From Protula sp. h YS-2021 (Eukaryota; Annelida; Polychaeta; Sabellida; Serpulidae), in NCBI GenBank assembly GCA_949752745.1, contig OX457029.1, positions 16,863,413 to 16,927,412 of the forward strand: a DNA stretch of 64,000 nucleotides, read 5' to 3'. Below, one piece after another: positions 27,362 to 39,246 of this stretch (positions within the stretch are counted from its first letter, which is position 1; each line of letters starts with the position of its first letter). The notes under the pieces were generated by a model. It was not told where the DNA came from. It ran no database searches and was given only the letters and a program-made list of their open reading frames with translations. Made by a program: the position numbers and the translations under genes.

Positions 27362-29425
27362 GGAAGGGAAGAAGATGCAGGCTGTGGTGGGCGGGCGTAC
27401 CAGGCATTCGGACAGGCGGCCACATGTAAGCTTTTAGATTTAACTATCGCGTTTTTATTTTTTCGCTTCGTTTTATTAGAGAGAAAACACAACGAAAACA
27501 GTTGGAATATATGCGATCGACCGCGCGTTGGTCTGTTTAGCTGTCGGTTGGTCGGTCTGTCGGTCTGTCATCTAGAGCTTGTTAACATTGTAACTTGAAA
27601 ACCACTGTCAGGACTTTATTTAACCTTGGTATGCAGCTTCTATAGGAACAGTCAAAGAATGTTTTTGTAAATGGGACAGGTTCGTCCAAGGAAAATGGAC
27701 CAGCTGAAAATTTCAGCTCTTGATTGACTATTAATGGTCGTGTTTAGCTGATGGGGGGAGGGGGGCTGTGGGTAATATGTGGGCTACGCACACTGCTCTA
27801 GTTAAATTTGAGTTCATTATTCTATTTCAAGCGTGTGTAAAATAGATAGACATATTTTCTGGTAATATTGCAGGGAAGGGAAGAAGATGCAGGCTGTGGT
27901 GGGCGGGCGTACCAGGCATTCGGACAGGCGGCCACATGTATGTTTTTAGATTTAACTGTCGCGTTTTTATTCTTTCGCTTCGTTTTATTAGAGAGAAAAC
28001 ACAACGAAAACAGTTGGAATATATGCGATCGACCGCGCGTTGGTCTGTTTAACTGTCGGTCTGTCGGTTGGTCGGTCTGTCGGTCTGTCATCAAGAGCTT
28101 GTTAACATTATAACTTGAAAACCATTGTCAGGACTTTATTTAAACTTCGTATGCAGCTTCTATAGGAACAGTCAAAGAATGTTTTTGTAAATGGGACAGG
28201 TTCGTCCAAGGAAAATGGACCAGCTGAAAATTTCAGCTCTTGATTGACTATTAGTGGTCGTGTTTAGCTGATGGGGAAGGGGGCTGTGGGTAATATGTGG
28301 GCTACGCACACTGCTCTAGTTAAATTTGAGTTCATTATTCTATTTCAAGCGTGTGTAAAATAGATATAGACATATTTTCTGGTAATATTGCAGGGAAGGG
28401 AAGAAGATGCAGGCTGTGGTGGGCGGGCGTACCAGGCATTCGGACAGGCGGCCACATGTAAGCTTTTAGATTTAACTATCGCGTTTTTATTTTTTCGCTT
28501 CGTTTTATTAGAGAGAAAACACAACGAAAACAGTTGGAATATATGCGATCGACCGCGCGTTGGTCTGTTTAGCTGTCGGTTGGTCGGTCTGTCGGTCTGT
28601 CATCTAGAGCTTGTTAACATTGTAACTTGAAAACCACTGTCAGGACTTTATTTAACCTTGGTATGCAGCTTCTATAGGAACAGTCAAAGAATGTTTTTGT
28701 AAATGGGACAGGTTCGTCCAAGGAAAATGGACCAGCTGAAAATTTCAGCTCTTGATTGACTATTAATGGTCGTGTTTAGCTGATGGGGGGAGGGGGGCTG
28801 TGGGTAATATGTGGGCTACGCACACTGCTCTAGTTAAATTTGAGTTCATTATTCTATTTCAAGCGTGTGTAAAATAGATAGACATATTTTCTGGTAATAT
28901 TGCAGGGAAGGGAAGAAGATGCAGGCTGTGGTGGGCGGGCGTACCAGGCATTCGGACAGGCGGCCACATGTATGTTTTTAGATTTAACTGTCGCGTTTTT
29001 ATTCTTTCGCTTCGTTTTATTAGAGAGAAAACACAACGAAAACAGTTGGAATATATGCGATCGACCGCGCGTTGGTCTGTTTAACTGTCGGTCTGTCGGT
29101 TGGTCGGTCTGTCGGTCTGTCATCAAGAGCTTGTTAACATTATAACTTGAAAACCATTGTCAGGACTTTATTTAAACTTCGTATGCAGCTTCTATAGGAA
29201 CAGTCAAAGAATGTTTTTGTAAATGGGACAGGTTCGTCCAAGGAAAATGGACCAGCTGAAAATTTCAGCTCTTGATTGACTATTAGTGGTCGTGTTTAGC
29301 TGATGGGGAAGGGGGCTGTGGGTAATATGTGGGCTACGCACACTGCTCTAGTTAAATTTGAGTTCATTATTCTATTTCAAGCGTGTGTAAAATAGATATA
29401 GACATATTTTCTGGTAATATTGCAG
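27362..29425 (+). repeat. Higher-order repeat: two-unit block duplicated (1032 bp)
   Basis: Units 27362/27874 and 28394/28906 are a duplicated pair with spacings 512 and 520 each time. Both second members have the donor changed to GTATGT and TATTCTTTCGC in place of TATTTTTTCGC. Both first members have CTATCGCG and CATCTAGAGC. The pair is nearly identical, so the event is recent. Confidence 0.9.
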
Positions 29426-32400
29426 GGAAGGGAAGAAGATGCAGGCTGTGGTGGGCGGGCGTACCAGGCATTCGGACAGGCGGCCACATGTAAGCTTTTA
29501 GATTTAACTATCGCGTTTTTATTTTTTCGCTTCGTTTTATTAGAGAGAAAACACAACGAAAACAGTTGGAATATATGCGATCGACCGCGCGTTGGTCTGT
29601 TTAGCTGTCGGTTGGTCGGTCTGTCGGTCTGTCACCAAGAGCTTGTTAACATTATAACTTGAAAACCACTGTCAGGACTTTATTTAAACTTGGTATGCAG
29701 CTTCTATAGGAACAGTCAAAGAATGTTTTTGTAAATGGGACAGGTTCGTCCAAGGAAAATGGACCAGCTGAAAATTTCAGCTCTTGATTGACTATTAATG
29801 GTCGTGTTTAGCTGATGGGGGGAGGGGGGCTGTGGGTAATATGTGGGCTACGCACACTGCTCTAGTTAAATTTGAGTTCATTATTCTATTTCAAGCGTGT
29901 GTAAAATAGATAGACATATTTTCTGGTAATATTGCAGGGAAGGGAAGAAGATGCAGGCTGTGGTGGGCGGGCGTACCAGGCATTCGGACAGGCGGCCACA
30001 TGTAAGCTTTTAGATTTAACTGTCCCGTTTTTATTTTTTCGCTTCGTTTTATTAGATAGAAAACACATCGAAAACAGTTGGAGAAAATGCGATCGACCGC
30101 GCGTTGGTCTGTTTAACTGTCGTATGTCGGTTGGTCGGTCTGTCGGTCTGTCATCAAGAGCTTGTTAACATTATAACTTGAAAACCACTGTCAGGACTTT
30201 ATTTAAACTTGGTATGCAGCTTCTATAGGAACAGTCAAAGAATGTTTTTGTAAATGGGACAGGTTCGTCCAAGGAAAATGGACCAGCTGAAAATTTCAGC
30301 TCTTGATTGACTATTAATTGTCGTGTTTAGCTGATGGGGGGAGGGGAGCTGTGGGTAATATGTGGGCTACGCACACTGCTCTAGTTAAATTTGAGTTCAT
30401 TATTCTATTTCAAGCGTGTGTAAAATAGATAGACATATTTTCTGGTAATATTGCAGGGAAGGGAAGAAGATGCAGGCTGTGGTGGGCGGGCGTACCAGGC
30501 ATTCGGACAGGCGGCCACATGTAAGCTTTTAGATTTAACTATCGCGTTTTTATTTTTTCGCTTCGTTTTATTAGAGAGAAAACACAACGAAAACAGTTGG
30601 AATATATGCGATCGACCGCGCGTTGGTCTGTTTAGCTGTCGGTTGGTCGGTCTGTCGGTCTGTCATCAAGAGCTTGTTAACATTATAACTTAAAAACCAC
30701 TGTCAGGACTTTATTTAACCTTGGTATGCAGCTTCTATAGGAACAGTCAAAGAATGTTTTTGTAAATGGGACAGGTTCGTCCAAGGAAAATGGACCAGCT
30801 GAAAATTTCAGCTCTTGATTGACTATTAATGGTCGTGTTTAGCTGATGGGGGGAGGGGGGCTGTGGGTAATATGTGGGCTACGCACACTGCTCTAGTTAA
30901 ATTTGAGTTCATTATTCTATTTCAAGCGTGTGTAAAATAGATAGACATATTTTCTGGTAATATTGCAGGGAAGGGAAGAAGATGCAGGCTGTGGTGGGCG
31001 GGCGTACCAGGCATTCGGACAGGCGGCCACATGTAAGTTTTTAGATTTAACTGTCGCGTTTTTATTTTTTCGCTTCGTTTTATTAGAGAGAAAACACAAC
31101 GAAAACAGTTGGAATATATGCGATCGACCGCGCGTTGGTCTGTTTAACTGTCGGTCTGTCGGTTGGTCGGTCTGTCGGTCTGTCGGTCTGTCATCAAGAG
31201 CTTGTTAACTCGAGAAACCACTGTCAGGACTTTATTTAAACTTGGTATGCAGCTTCTATAGGAACAGTCAAAGAATGTTTTTGTAAATGGGACAGGTTCG
31301 TCCAAGGAAAATGGACCAGCTGAAAATTTCAGCTCTTGATTGACTATTAATGGTCGTGTTTAGCTGATGAGGGACGAGGGCTGTGGGTAATATGTGGGCT
31401 ATGCACACTGCTCTAGTTAAATTTGAGTTCATTATTCTATTTCAAGCGTGTGTAAAATAGATAGACATATTTTCTGGTAATATTGCAGGGAAGGGAAGAA
31501 GATGCAGGCTGTGGTGGGCGGGCGTACCAGGCATTCGGACAGGCGGCCACATGTAAGCTTTTAGATTTAACTGTCACGTTTTTATTTTTTCGCTTCGTTT
31601 TATTAGAGAGAAAACACAACAAAAGCAGTTGGAATATATGCGATCGACCGCGCGTTGGTCTGTTTAACTGTCGGTCTGTCGGTTGGTCGGTCTGTCGGTC
31701 TGTCATCAAGAGCTTGTTAACATTATAACTTGAAAACCATTGTCAGGACTTTATTTAAACTTGGTATGCAGCTTCTATAGGAACAGTTAAAGAATGTTTT
31801 TGTAAATGGGACAGGTTCGTCCAAGGAAAATGGACCAGCTGAAAATTTCAGCTCTTGATTGACTATTAAGGGTCGTGTTTAGCTGATGGGGGGAGGGGGG
31901 CTGTGGGTAATATGTGGGCTACGCACACTGCTCTAGTTAAATTTGAGTTCATTATTCTATTTCAAGCGTGTGTAAAATAGATAGACATATTTTCTGGTAA
32001 TATTGCAGGGAAGGGAAGAAGATGCAGGCTGTGGTGGGCGGGCGTACCAGGCATTCGGACAGGCGGCCACATGTAAGCTTTTAGATTTAACTGTCGCGTT
32101 TTTATTTTTTCGCTTCGTTTTATTAGATAGAAAACACATCGAAAACAGTTGGATAAAATGCGATCGACCGCGCGTTGGTCTGTTTAACTGTCGGTCTGTC
32201 GGTTGGTCGGTCTGTCGGTCTGTCATCAAGAGCTTGTTATCTTGAAAAACCACTGTCAGGACTTTATTTAAACTTGGTATGCAGCTTCTATAGGAACAGT
32301 CAAAGAATGTTTTTGTAAATGGGACAGGTTCGTCCAAGGAAAATGGACCAGCTGAAAATTTCAGCTCTTGATTGACTATTAATGGTCGTGTTTAGCTGAT

Positions 32401-35400
32401 GGGGGGAGGGGGGCTGTGGGTAATATGTGGGCTACGCACACTGCTCTAGTTAAATTTGAGTTCATTATTCTATTTCAAGCGTGTGTAAAATAGATATAGA
32501 CATATTTTCTGGTAATATTGCAGGGAAGGGAAGAAGATGCAGGCTGTGGTGGGCGGGCGTACCAGGCATTCGGACAGGCGGCCACATGTAAGCTTTTAGA
32601 TTTAACTTTCGCGTTTTTATTTTTTCGCTTCGTTTTATTAGAGAGAAAGCACAACGAAAACAGTTGGAATATATGCGATCGACCGCGCGTTGGTCTGTTT
32701 AACTGTCGGTCTGTCGGTTGGTCGGTCTGTCGGTTGGTCGGTCTGTCGGTCTGTCATCAAGAGCTTGTTAACATTATAACTTGAAAACCACTGTCAGGAC
32801 TTTATTTAAACTTGGTATGCAGCTTCTATAGGAACAGTCAAAGAATGTTTTTGTAAATGGGACAGGTTCGTCCAAGGAAAATGGACCAGCTGAAAATTTC
32901 ATCTCTGGATTGACTATTAATGGTCGTGTTTAGCTGATGGGGGGAGGGGGGCTGTGGGTAATATGTGGGCTACGCACACTGCTCTAGTTAAATTTGAGTT
33001 CATTATTCTATTTCAAGCATGTGTAAAATAGATGTAGACATATTTTCTGGTAATATTGCAGGGAAGGGAAGAAGATGCAGGCTGTGGTGGGCGGGCGTAC
33101 CAGGCATTCGGACAGGCGGCCACATGTAAGCTTTTAGATTTAACTGTCGCGTTTTTATTTTTTCGCTTCGTTTTATTAGAGAGAAAACACAACGAAAACA
33201 GTTGGAATATATGCGATCGACCGCGCGTTGGTCTGTTTAACTGTCGGTCTGTCGGTTGGTCGGTCTGTCGGTCTGTCATCAAGAGCTTGTTAACTTGAAA
33301 AACCACTGTCTGGACTTTATTTAAACTTGGTATGCAGCTTCTATAGGAACAGTCAAAGAATGTTTTTGTAAATGGGACAGGTTCGTCCAAGGAAAATGGA
33401 CCAGCTGAAAATTTCAGCTTTTGATTGACTATTAATGGTCGTGTTTAGCTGATGGGGGAGGGGGGCTGTGGGTAATATGTGGACTAGGTACACTGCTCTA
33501 GTTAAATTTGAGTTCATTATTCTATTTCAAGCGTGTGTAAAATAGATATAGACATATTTTCTGGTAATATTGCAGGGAAGGGAAGAAGATGCAGGCTGTG
33601 GTGGGCGGGCGTACCAGGCATTCGGACAGGCGGCCACATGTAAGCTTTTAGATTTAACTGTCGCGTTTTTATTTTTTCGCTTCGTTTTATTAGAGAGAAA
33701 ACACAACGAAAACAGTTGGAATATATGCGATCGACCGCGCGTTGGTCTGTTTAACTGTCGGTCTGTCGGTTGGTCGGTCTGTCGGTCTTTCATCAAGAGC
33801 TTGTTAACATTATAACTTGAAAACCACTGTCAGGACTTTATTTAAACTTGGTATGCAGCTTCTATAGGAACAGTCAAAGAATGTTTTTGTAAATGGGACA
33901 GGTTCGTCCAAGGAAAATGGGCCAGCTGAAAATTTCAGCTTGATTGACTATTAATGGTCGTGTTTAGCTGATGGGGGGAGGGGGGCTGTGGGTAATATGT
34001 GGACTAGGTACACTGCTCTAGTTAAATTTGAGTTCATGATTCTATTTCAAGCGTGTGTAAAATGGATATAGACATATTTTCTGGTAATATTGCAGGGAAG
34101 GGAAGAAGATGCAGGCTGTGGTGGGCGGGCGTACCAGGCATTCGGACAGGCGGCCACATGTAAGCTTTTAGATTTAACTGTCGCGTTTTTATTTTTTCGC
34201 TTCGTTTTATTAGAGAGAAAACACAACGAAAACAGTTGGAATATATGCGATCGACCGCGCGTTGGTCTGTTTAACTGTCGGTCTGTCGGTTGGTCGGTCT
34301 GTCGGTCTGTCATCAAGAGCTTGTTATCTTGAAAAACCACTGTCAGGACTTTATTTAAACTTGGTATGCAGCTTCTATAGGAACAGTCAAAGAATGTTTT
34401 TGTAAATGGGACAGGTTCGTCCAAGGAAAATGGACCAGCTGAAAATTTCAGCTCTTGATTGACTATTAATGGTCGTGTTTAGCTGATGGGGGGAGGGGGG
34501 CTGTGGGTAATATGTGGGCTACGCACACTGCTCTAGTTAAATTTGAGTTCATTATTCTATTTCAAGCGTGTGTATAATAGATATAGACATATTTTCTGGT
34601 AATATTGCAGGGAAGGGAAGAAGATGCAGGCTGTGGTGGGCGGGCGTACCAGGCATTCGGACAGGCGGCCACATGTAAGCTTTTAGATTTAACTGTCGCG
34701 TTTTTATTTTTTCGCTTCGTTTTATTAGAGAGAAAACACAACGAAAACAGTTGGAATATATGCGATCGACCGCGCGTTGGTCTGTTTAACTGTCGGTCTG
34801 TCGGTTGGTCGGTCTGTCGGTCTGTCATCAAGAGCTTGTTAACTTGAAAAACCACTGTCAGGACTTTATTTAAACTTGGTATGCAGCTTCTATAGGAACA
34901 GTCAAAGAATGTTTTTGTAAATGGGACAGGTTCGTCCAAGGAAAAATGGACCAGCTGAAAATTTCAGCTCTTGATTGACTATTAATGGTCGTGTTTAGCT
35001 GATGGGGGGAGGGGGGCTGTGGGTAATATGTGGGCTACGCACACTGCTCTAGTTAAATTTGAGTTCATTATTCTATTTCAAGCGTGTGTAAAATAGATAT
35101 AGACATATTTTCTGGTAATATTGCAGGGAAGGGAAGAAGATGCAGGCTGTGGTGGGCGGGCGTACCAGGCATTCGGACAGGCGGCCACATGTAAGCTTTT
35201 AGATTTAACTGTCGCGTTTTTATTTTTTCGCTTCGTTTTCTTAGAGAGAAAACACAACGAAAACAGTTGGAATATATGCGATCGACCGCGCGTTGGTCTG
35301 TTTAACTGTCGGTCTGTCGGTTGGTCGGTCTGTCGGTCTGTCATCAAGAGCTTGTTAACATTATAACTTGAAAACCACTGTCAGGACTTTATTTAAACTT

Positions 35401-35648
35401 GGTATGCAGCTTCTATAGGAACAGTCAAAGAATGTTTTTGTAAATGGGACAGGTTCGTCCAAGGAAAATGGACCAGCTGAAAATTTCAGCTCTTGATTGA
35501 CTATTAATGGTCGTGTTTAGCTGATGGGGGGAGGGGGGCTGTGGGTAATATGTGGGCTACGCACACTGCTCTAGTTAAATTTGAGTTCATTATTCTATTT
35601 CAAGCGTGTGTAAAATAGATATAGACATATTTTCTGGTAATATTGCAG

Positions 35649-38600
35649 GGAAGGGAAGAAGATGCAGGCTGTGGTGGGCGGGCGTACCAGGCATTCGGAC
35701 AGGCGGCCACATGTAAGCTTTTAGATTTAACTGTCGCGTTTTTATTTTTTCGCTTCGTTTTATTAGAGAGAAAACACAACGAAAACAGTTGGAATATATG
35801 CGATCGACCGCGCGTTGGTCTGTTTAACTGTCGGTCTGTCGGTTGGTCGGTCTGTCGGTCTGTCATCAAGAGCTTGTTCTCTTGAAAAACCACTGTCAGG
35901 ACTTTATTTAAACTTGGTATGCAGCTTCTATAGGAACGTCAAAGAATGTTTTTGTAAATGGGACAGGTTCGTCCAAGGAAAATGGACCAGCTGAAAATTT
36001 CAGCTCTTGATTGACTATTAATGGTCGTGTTTAGCTGATGGGGGGAGGGGGGCTGTGGGTAATATGTAGGCTACGCACACTGCTCTAGTTAAATTTGAGT
36101 TCATTATTCTATTTCAAGCGTGTGTAAAATAGATATAGACATATTTTCTGGTAATATTGCAGGGAAGGGAAGAAGATGCAGGCTGTGGTGGGCGGGCGTA
36201 CCAGGCATTCGGACAGGCGGCCACATGTAAGCTTTTAGATTTAACTGTCGCGTTTTTATTTTTTCGCTTCGTTTTATTAGAGAGAAAACACAACGAAAAC
36301 AGTTGGAATATATGCGATCGACCGCGCGTTGGTCTGTTTAACTGTCGGTATGTCGGTTGGTCGGTCTGTCGGTCTGTCATCAAGAGCTTGTTAACTTGAA
36401 AAACCACTGTCAGGACTTTATTTAAACTTGGTATGCAGCTTCTATAGGAACAGACAAAGAATGTTTTTGTAAATGGAACAGGTTCGTCCAAGGAAAATGG
36501 ACCAGCTGAAAATTTCTGCTCTTGATTAACTATTAATGGTCGTGTTTAGCTGATGGGGGGAGGGGGGCTGTGGGTAATATGTGGGCTACGCACACTGCTC
36601 TAGTTAAATTTGAGTTCATTATTCTATTTCAAGCGTGTGTAAAATAGATAGACATATTTTCTGGTAATATTGCAGGGAAGGGAAGAAGATGCAGGCTGTG
36701 GTGGGCGGGCGTACCAGGCATTCGGACAGGCGGCCACATGTAAGCTTTTAGATTTAACTCGCGTTTTTATTTTTTCGCTTCGTTTTATTAGAGAGAAAGC
36801 ACAACGAAAACAGTTGGAATATATGCGATCGACTGCGCGTTGGTCTGTTTAACTGTCGGTTGGTCGGTCTGTCGGTCTGTCATCAAGAGCTTGTTAACAT
36901 TATAACTTGAAAACCACTGTCAGGACTTTATTTAAACTTGGTATGCAGCTTCTATAGGAACAGTCAAAGAATGTTTTTGTAAATGGGACAGGTTCGTCCA
37001 AGGAAAATGGACCAGCTGAAAATTTCAGCTCTTGATTGACTATTAATGGTCGTGTTTAGCTGATGGGGGGAGGGGGGCTGTGGGTAATATGTGGGCTACG
37101 CACACTGCTCTAGTTAAATTTGAGTTCATTATTCTATTTCAAGCGTGTGTAAAATAGATATAGACATATTTTCTGGTAATATTGCAGGGAAGGGAAGAAG
37201 ATGCAGGCTGTGGTGGGCGGGCGTACCAGGCATTCGGACAGGCGGCCACATGTAAGCTTTTAGATTTAACTGTCGCGTTTTTATTTTTTCGCTTCGTTTT
37301 ATTAGAGAGAAAACACAACGAAAACAGTTGGAATATATGCGATCGACCGCGCGTTGGTCTGTTTAACTGTCGGTCTGTCGGTTGGTCGGTCTGTCGGTCT
37401 GTCATCAAGAGCTTGTTCTCTTGAAAAACCACTGTCAGGACTTTATTTAAACTTGGTATGCAGCTTCTATAGGAACGTCAAAGAATGTTTTTGTAAATGG
37501 GACAGGTTCGTCCAAGGAAAATGGACCAGCTGAAAATTTCAGCTCTTGATTGACTATTAATGGTCGTGTTTAGCTGATGGGGGGAGGGGGGCTGTGGGTA
37601 ATATGTAGGCTACGCACACTGCTCTAGTTAAATTTGAGTTCATTATTCTATTTCAAGCGTGTGTAAAATAGATATAGACATATTTTCTGGTAATATTGCA
37701 GGGAAGGGAAGAAGATGCAGGCTGTGGTGGGCGGGCGTACCAGGCATTCGGACAGGCGGCCACATGTAAGCTTTTAGATTTAACTGTCGCGTTTTTATTT
37801 TTTCGCTTCGTTTTATTAGAGAGAAAACACAACGAAAACAGTTGGAATATATGCGATCGACCGCGCGTTGGTCTGTTTAACTGTCGGTATGTCGGTTGGT
37901 CGGTCTGTCGGTCTGTCATCAAGAGCTTGTTAACTTGAAAAACCACTGTCAGGACTTTATTTAAACTTGGTATGCAGCTTCTATAGGAACAGTCAAAGAA
38001 TGTTTTTGTAAATGGGACAGGTTCGTCCAAGGAAAATGGACCAGCTGAAAATTTCAGCTCTTGATTGACTATTAATGGTCGTGTTTAGCTGATGGGGGGA
38101 GGGGGGCTGTGGGTAATATGTGGGCTACGCACACTGCTCTAGTTAAATTTGAGTTCATTATTCTATTTCAAGCGTGTGTAAAATAGATATAGACATATTT
38201 TCTGGTAATATTGCAGGGAAGGGAAGAAGATGCAGGCTGTGGTGGGCGGGCGTACCAGGCATTCGGACAGGCGGCCACATGTAAGCTTTTAGATTTAACT
38301 GTCGCGTTTTTATTTTTTCGCTTCGTTTTATTAGAGAGAAAACACAACGAAAACAGTTGGAATATATGCGATCGACCGCGCGTTGGTCTGTTTAACTGTC
38401 GGTCTGTCGGTTGGTCGGTCTGTCGGTCTGTCATCAAGAGCTTGTTAACATTATAACTTGAAAACCACTGTCAGGACTTTATTTAAACTTGGTATGCAGC
38501 TTCTATAGGAACAGTCAAAGAATGTTTTTGTAAATGGGACAGGTTCGTCCAAGGAAAATGGACCAGCTGAAAATTTCGACTCTTGATTGATTATTAATGG

Positions 38601-38731
38601 TCGTGTTTAACTGATAGGGCAGGGGGGCTGTGGGTAATATGTGGGCTACGCGCACTGCTCTAGTTAAATTTGAGTTCATTATTCTACTTCAAGCGTGTGT
38701 AAAATAGAAATATTTTCTGGTAATATTGCAG
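35649..38731 (+). repeat. Higher-order repeat: three-unit block duplicated (about 1539 bp)
   Basis: Units 35649, 36163, 36676 and units 37188, 37702, 38217 form two trimers. The first members share a TTGTTCTCTTGAAAAACC junction and a lost base in GGAACGTCAAAG. The second members share GTCGGTATGTCGG. The third members differ: the one at 36676 has lost TGT in AACTCGCG and belongs to a subtype that also appears at 40808, 41831 and 43365. Confidence 0.8.
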
Positions 38732-39246
38732 GGAAGGGAAGAAGATGCAGGCTGTGGTGGGTGGGCGTACCAGGCATTCGTACAGGCGGCCACATGTAAG
38801 CTTTTGGATTTAACTGTCGCGTTTTTATTTTTTCGCTTCGTTTTATTACAGAGAAAACACAACGAAAACAGTTGGAATATATGCAATCGACCGCGTGTTG
38901 GTCTGTTGAACTGTTGGTTAGTCGGTCTGTTGTTGGTCTGTCATCAAGAGCTTGTTAACATTATAACTTGAAAACCACTGTCAGGACTTTATTTAAACTT
39001 GGTATGCAGCTTCTATAGGAACAGTCAAAGAATGTTTTTGTAAATGGGACAGGTTCGTCCAAGGAAAATGGACCAGCTGAAAATTTCAGCTCTTGATTGA
39101 CTATTAATGGTCGTGTTTAGCTGATGGGGGGAGGGGGGCTGTGGGTAATATGTGGGCTACGCACACTGCTCTAGTTAAATTTGAGTTCATTATTCTATTT
39201 CAAGCGTGTGTAAAATAGATAGACATATTTTCTGGTAATATTGCAG
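38732..39246 (+). repeat. Divergent unit 76 inside the array
   Basis: This unit stands out from its neighbours. It has GGTGGGTGGGCG in the core, TTATTACAGAG, GCAATCGACCGCGTG and GTTGGTTAGTCGGTCTGTTG. The last two features match unit 91 (46438) at the right edge. The segment just upstream (TTAACTGATAGGGCAGGGG, near 38608) matches those near 44763 and 45247. An edge-type unit therefore sits in the middle of the array, pointing to unequal exchange or transposition of edge sequence (inference). Confidence 0.7.
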
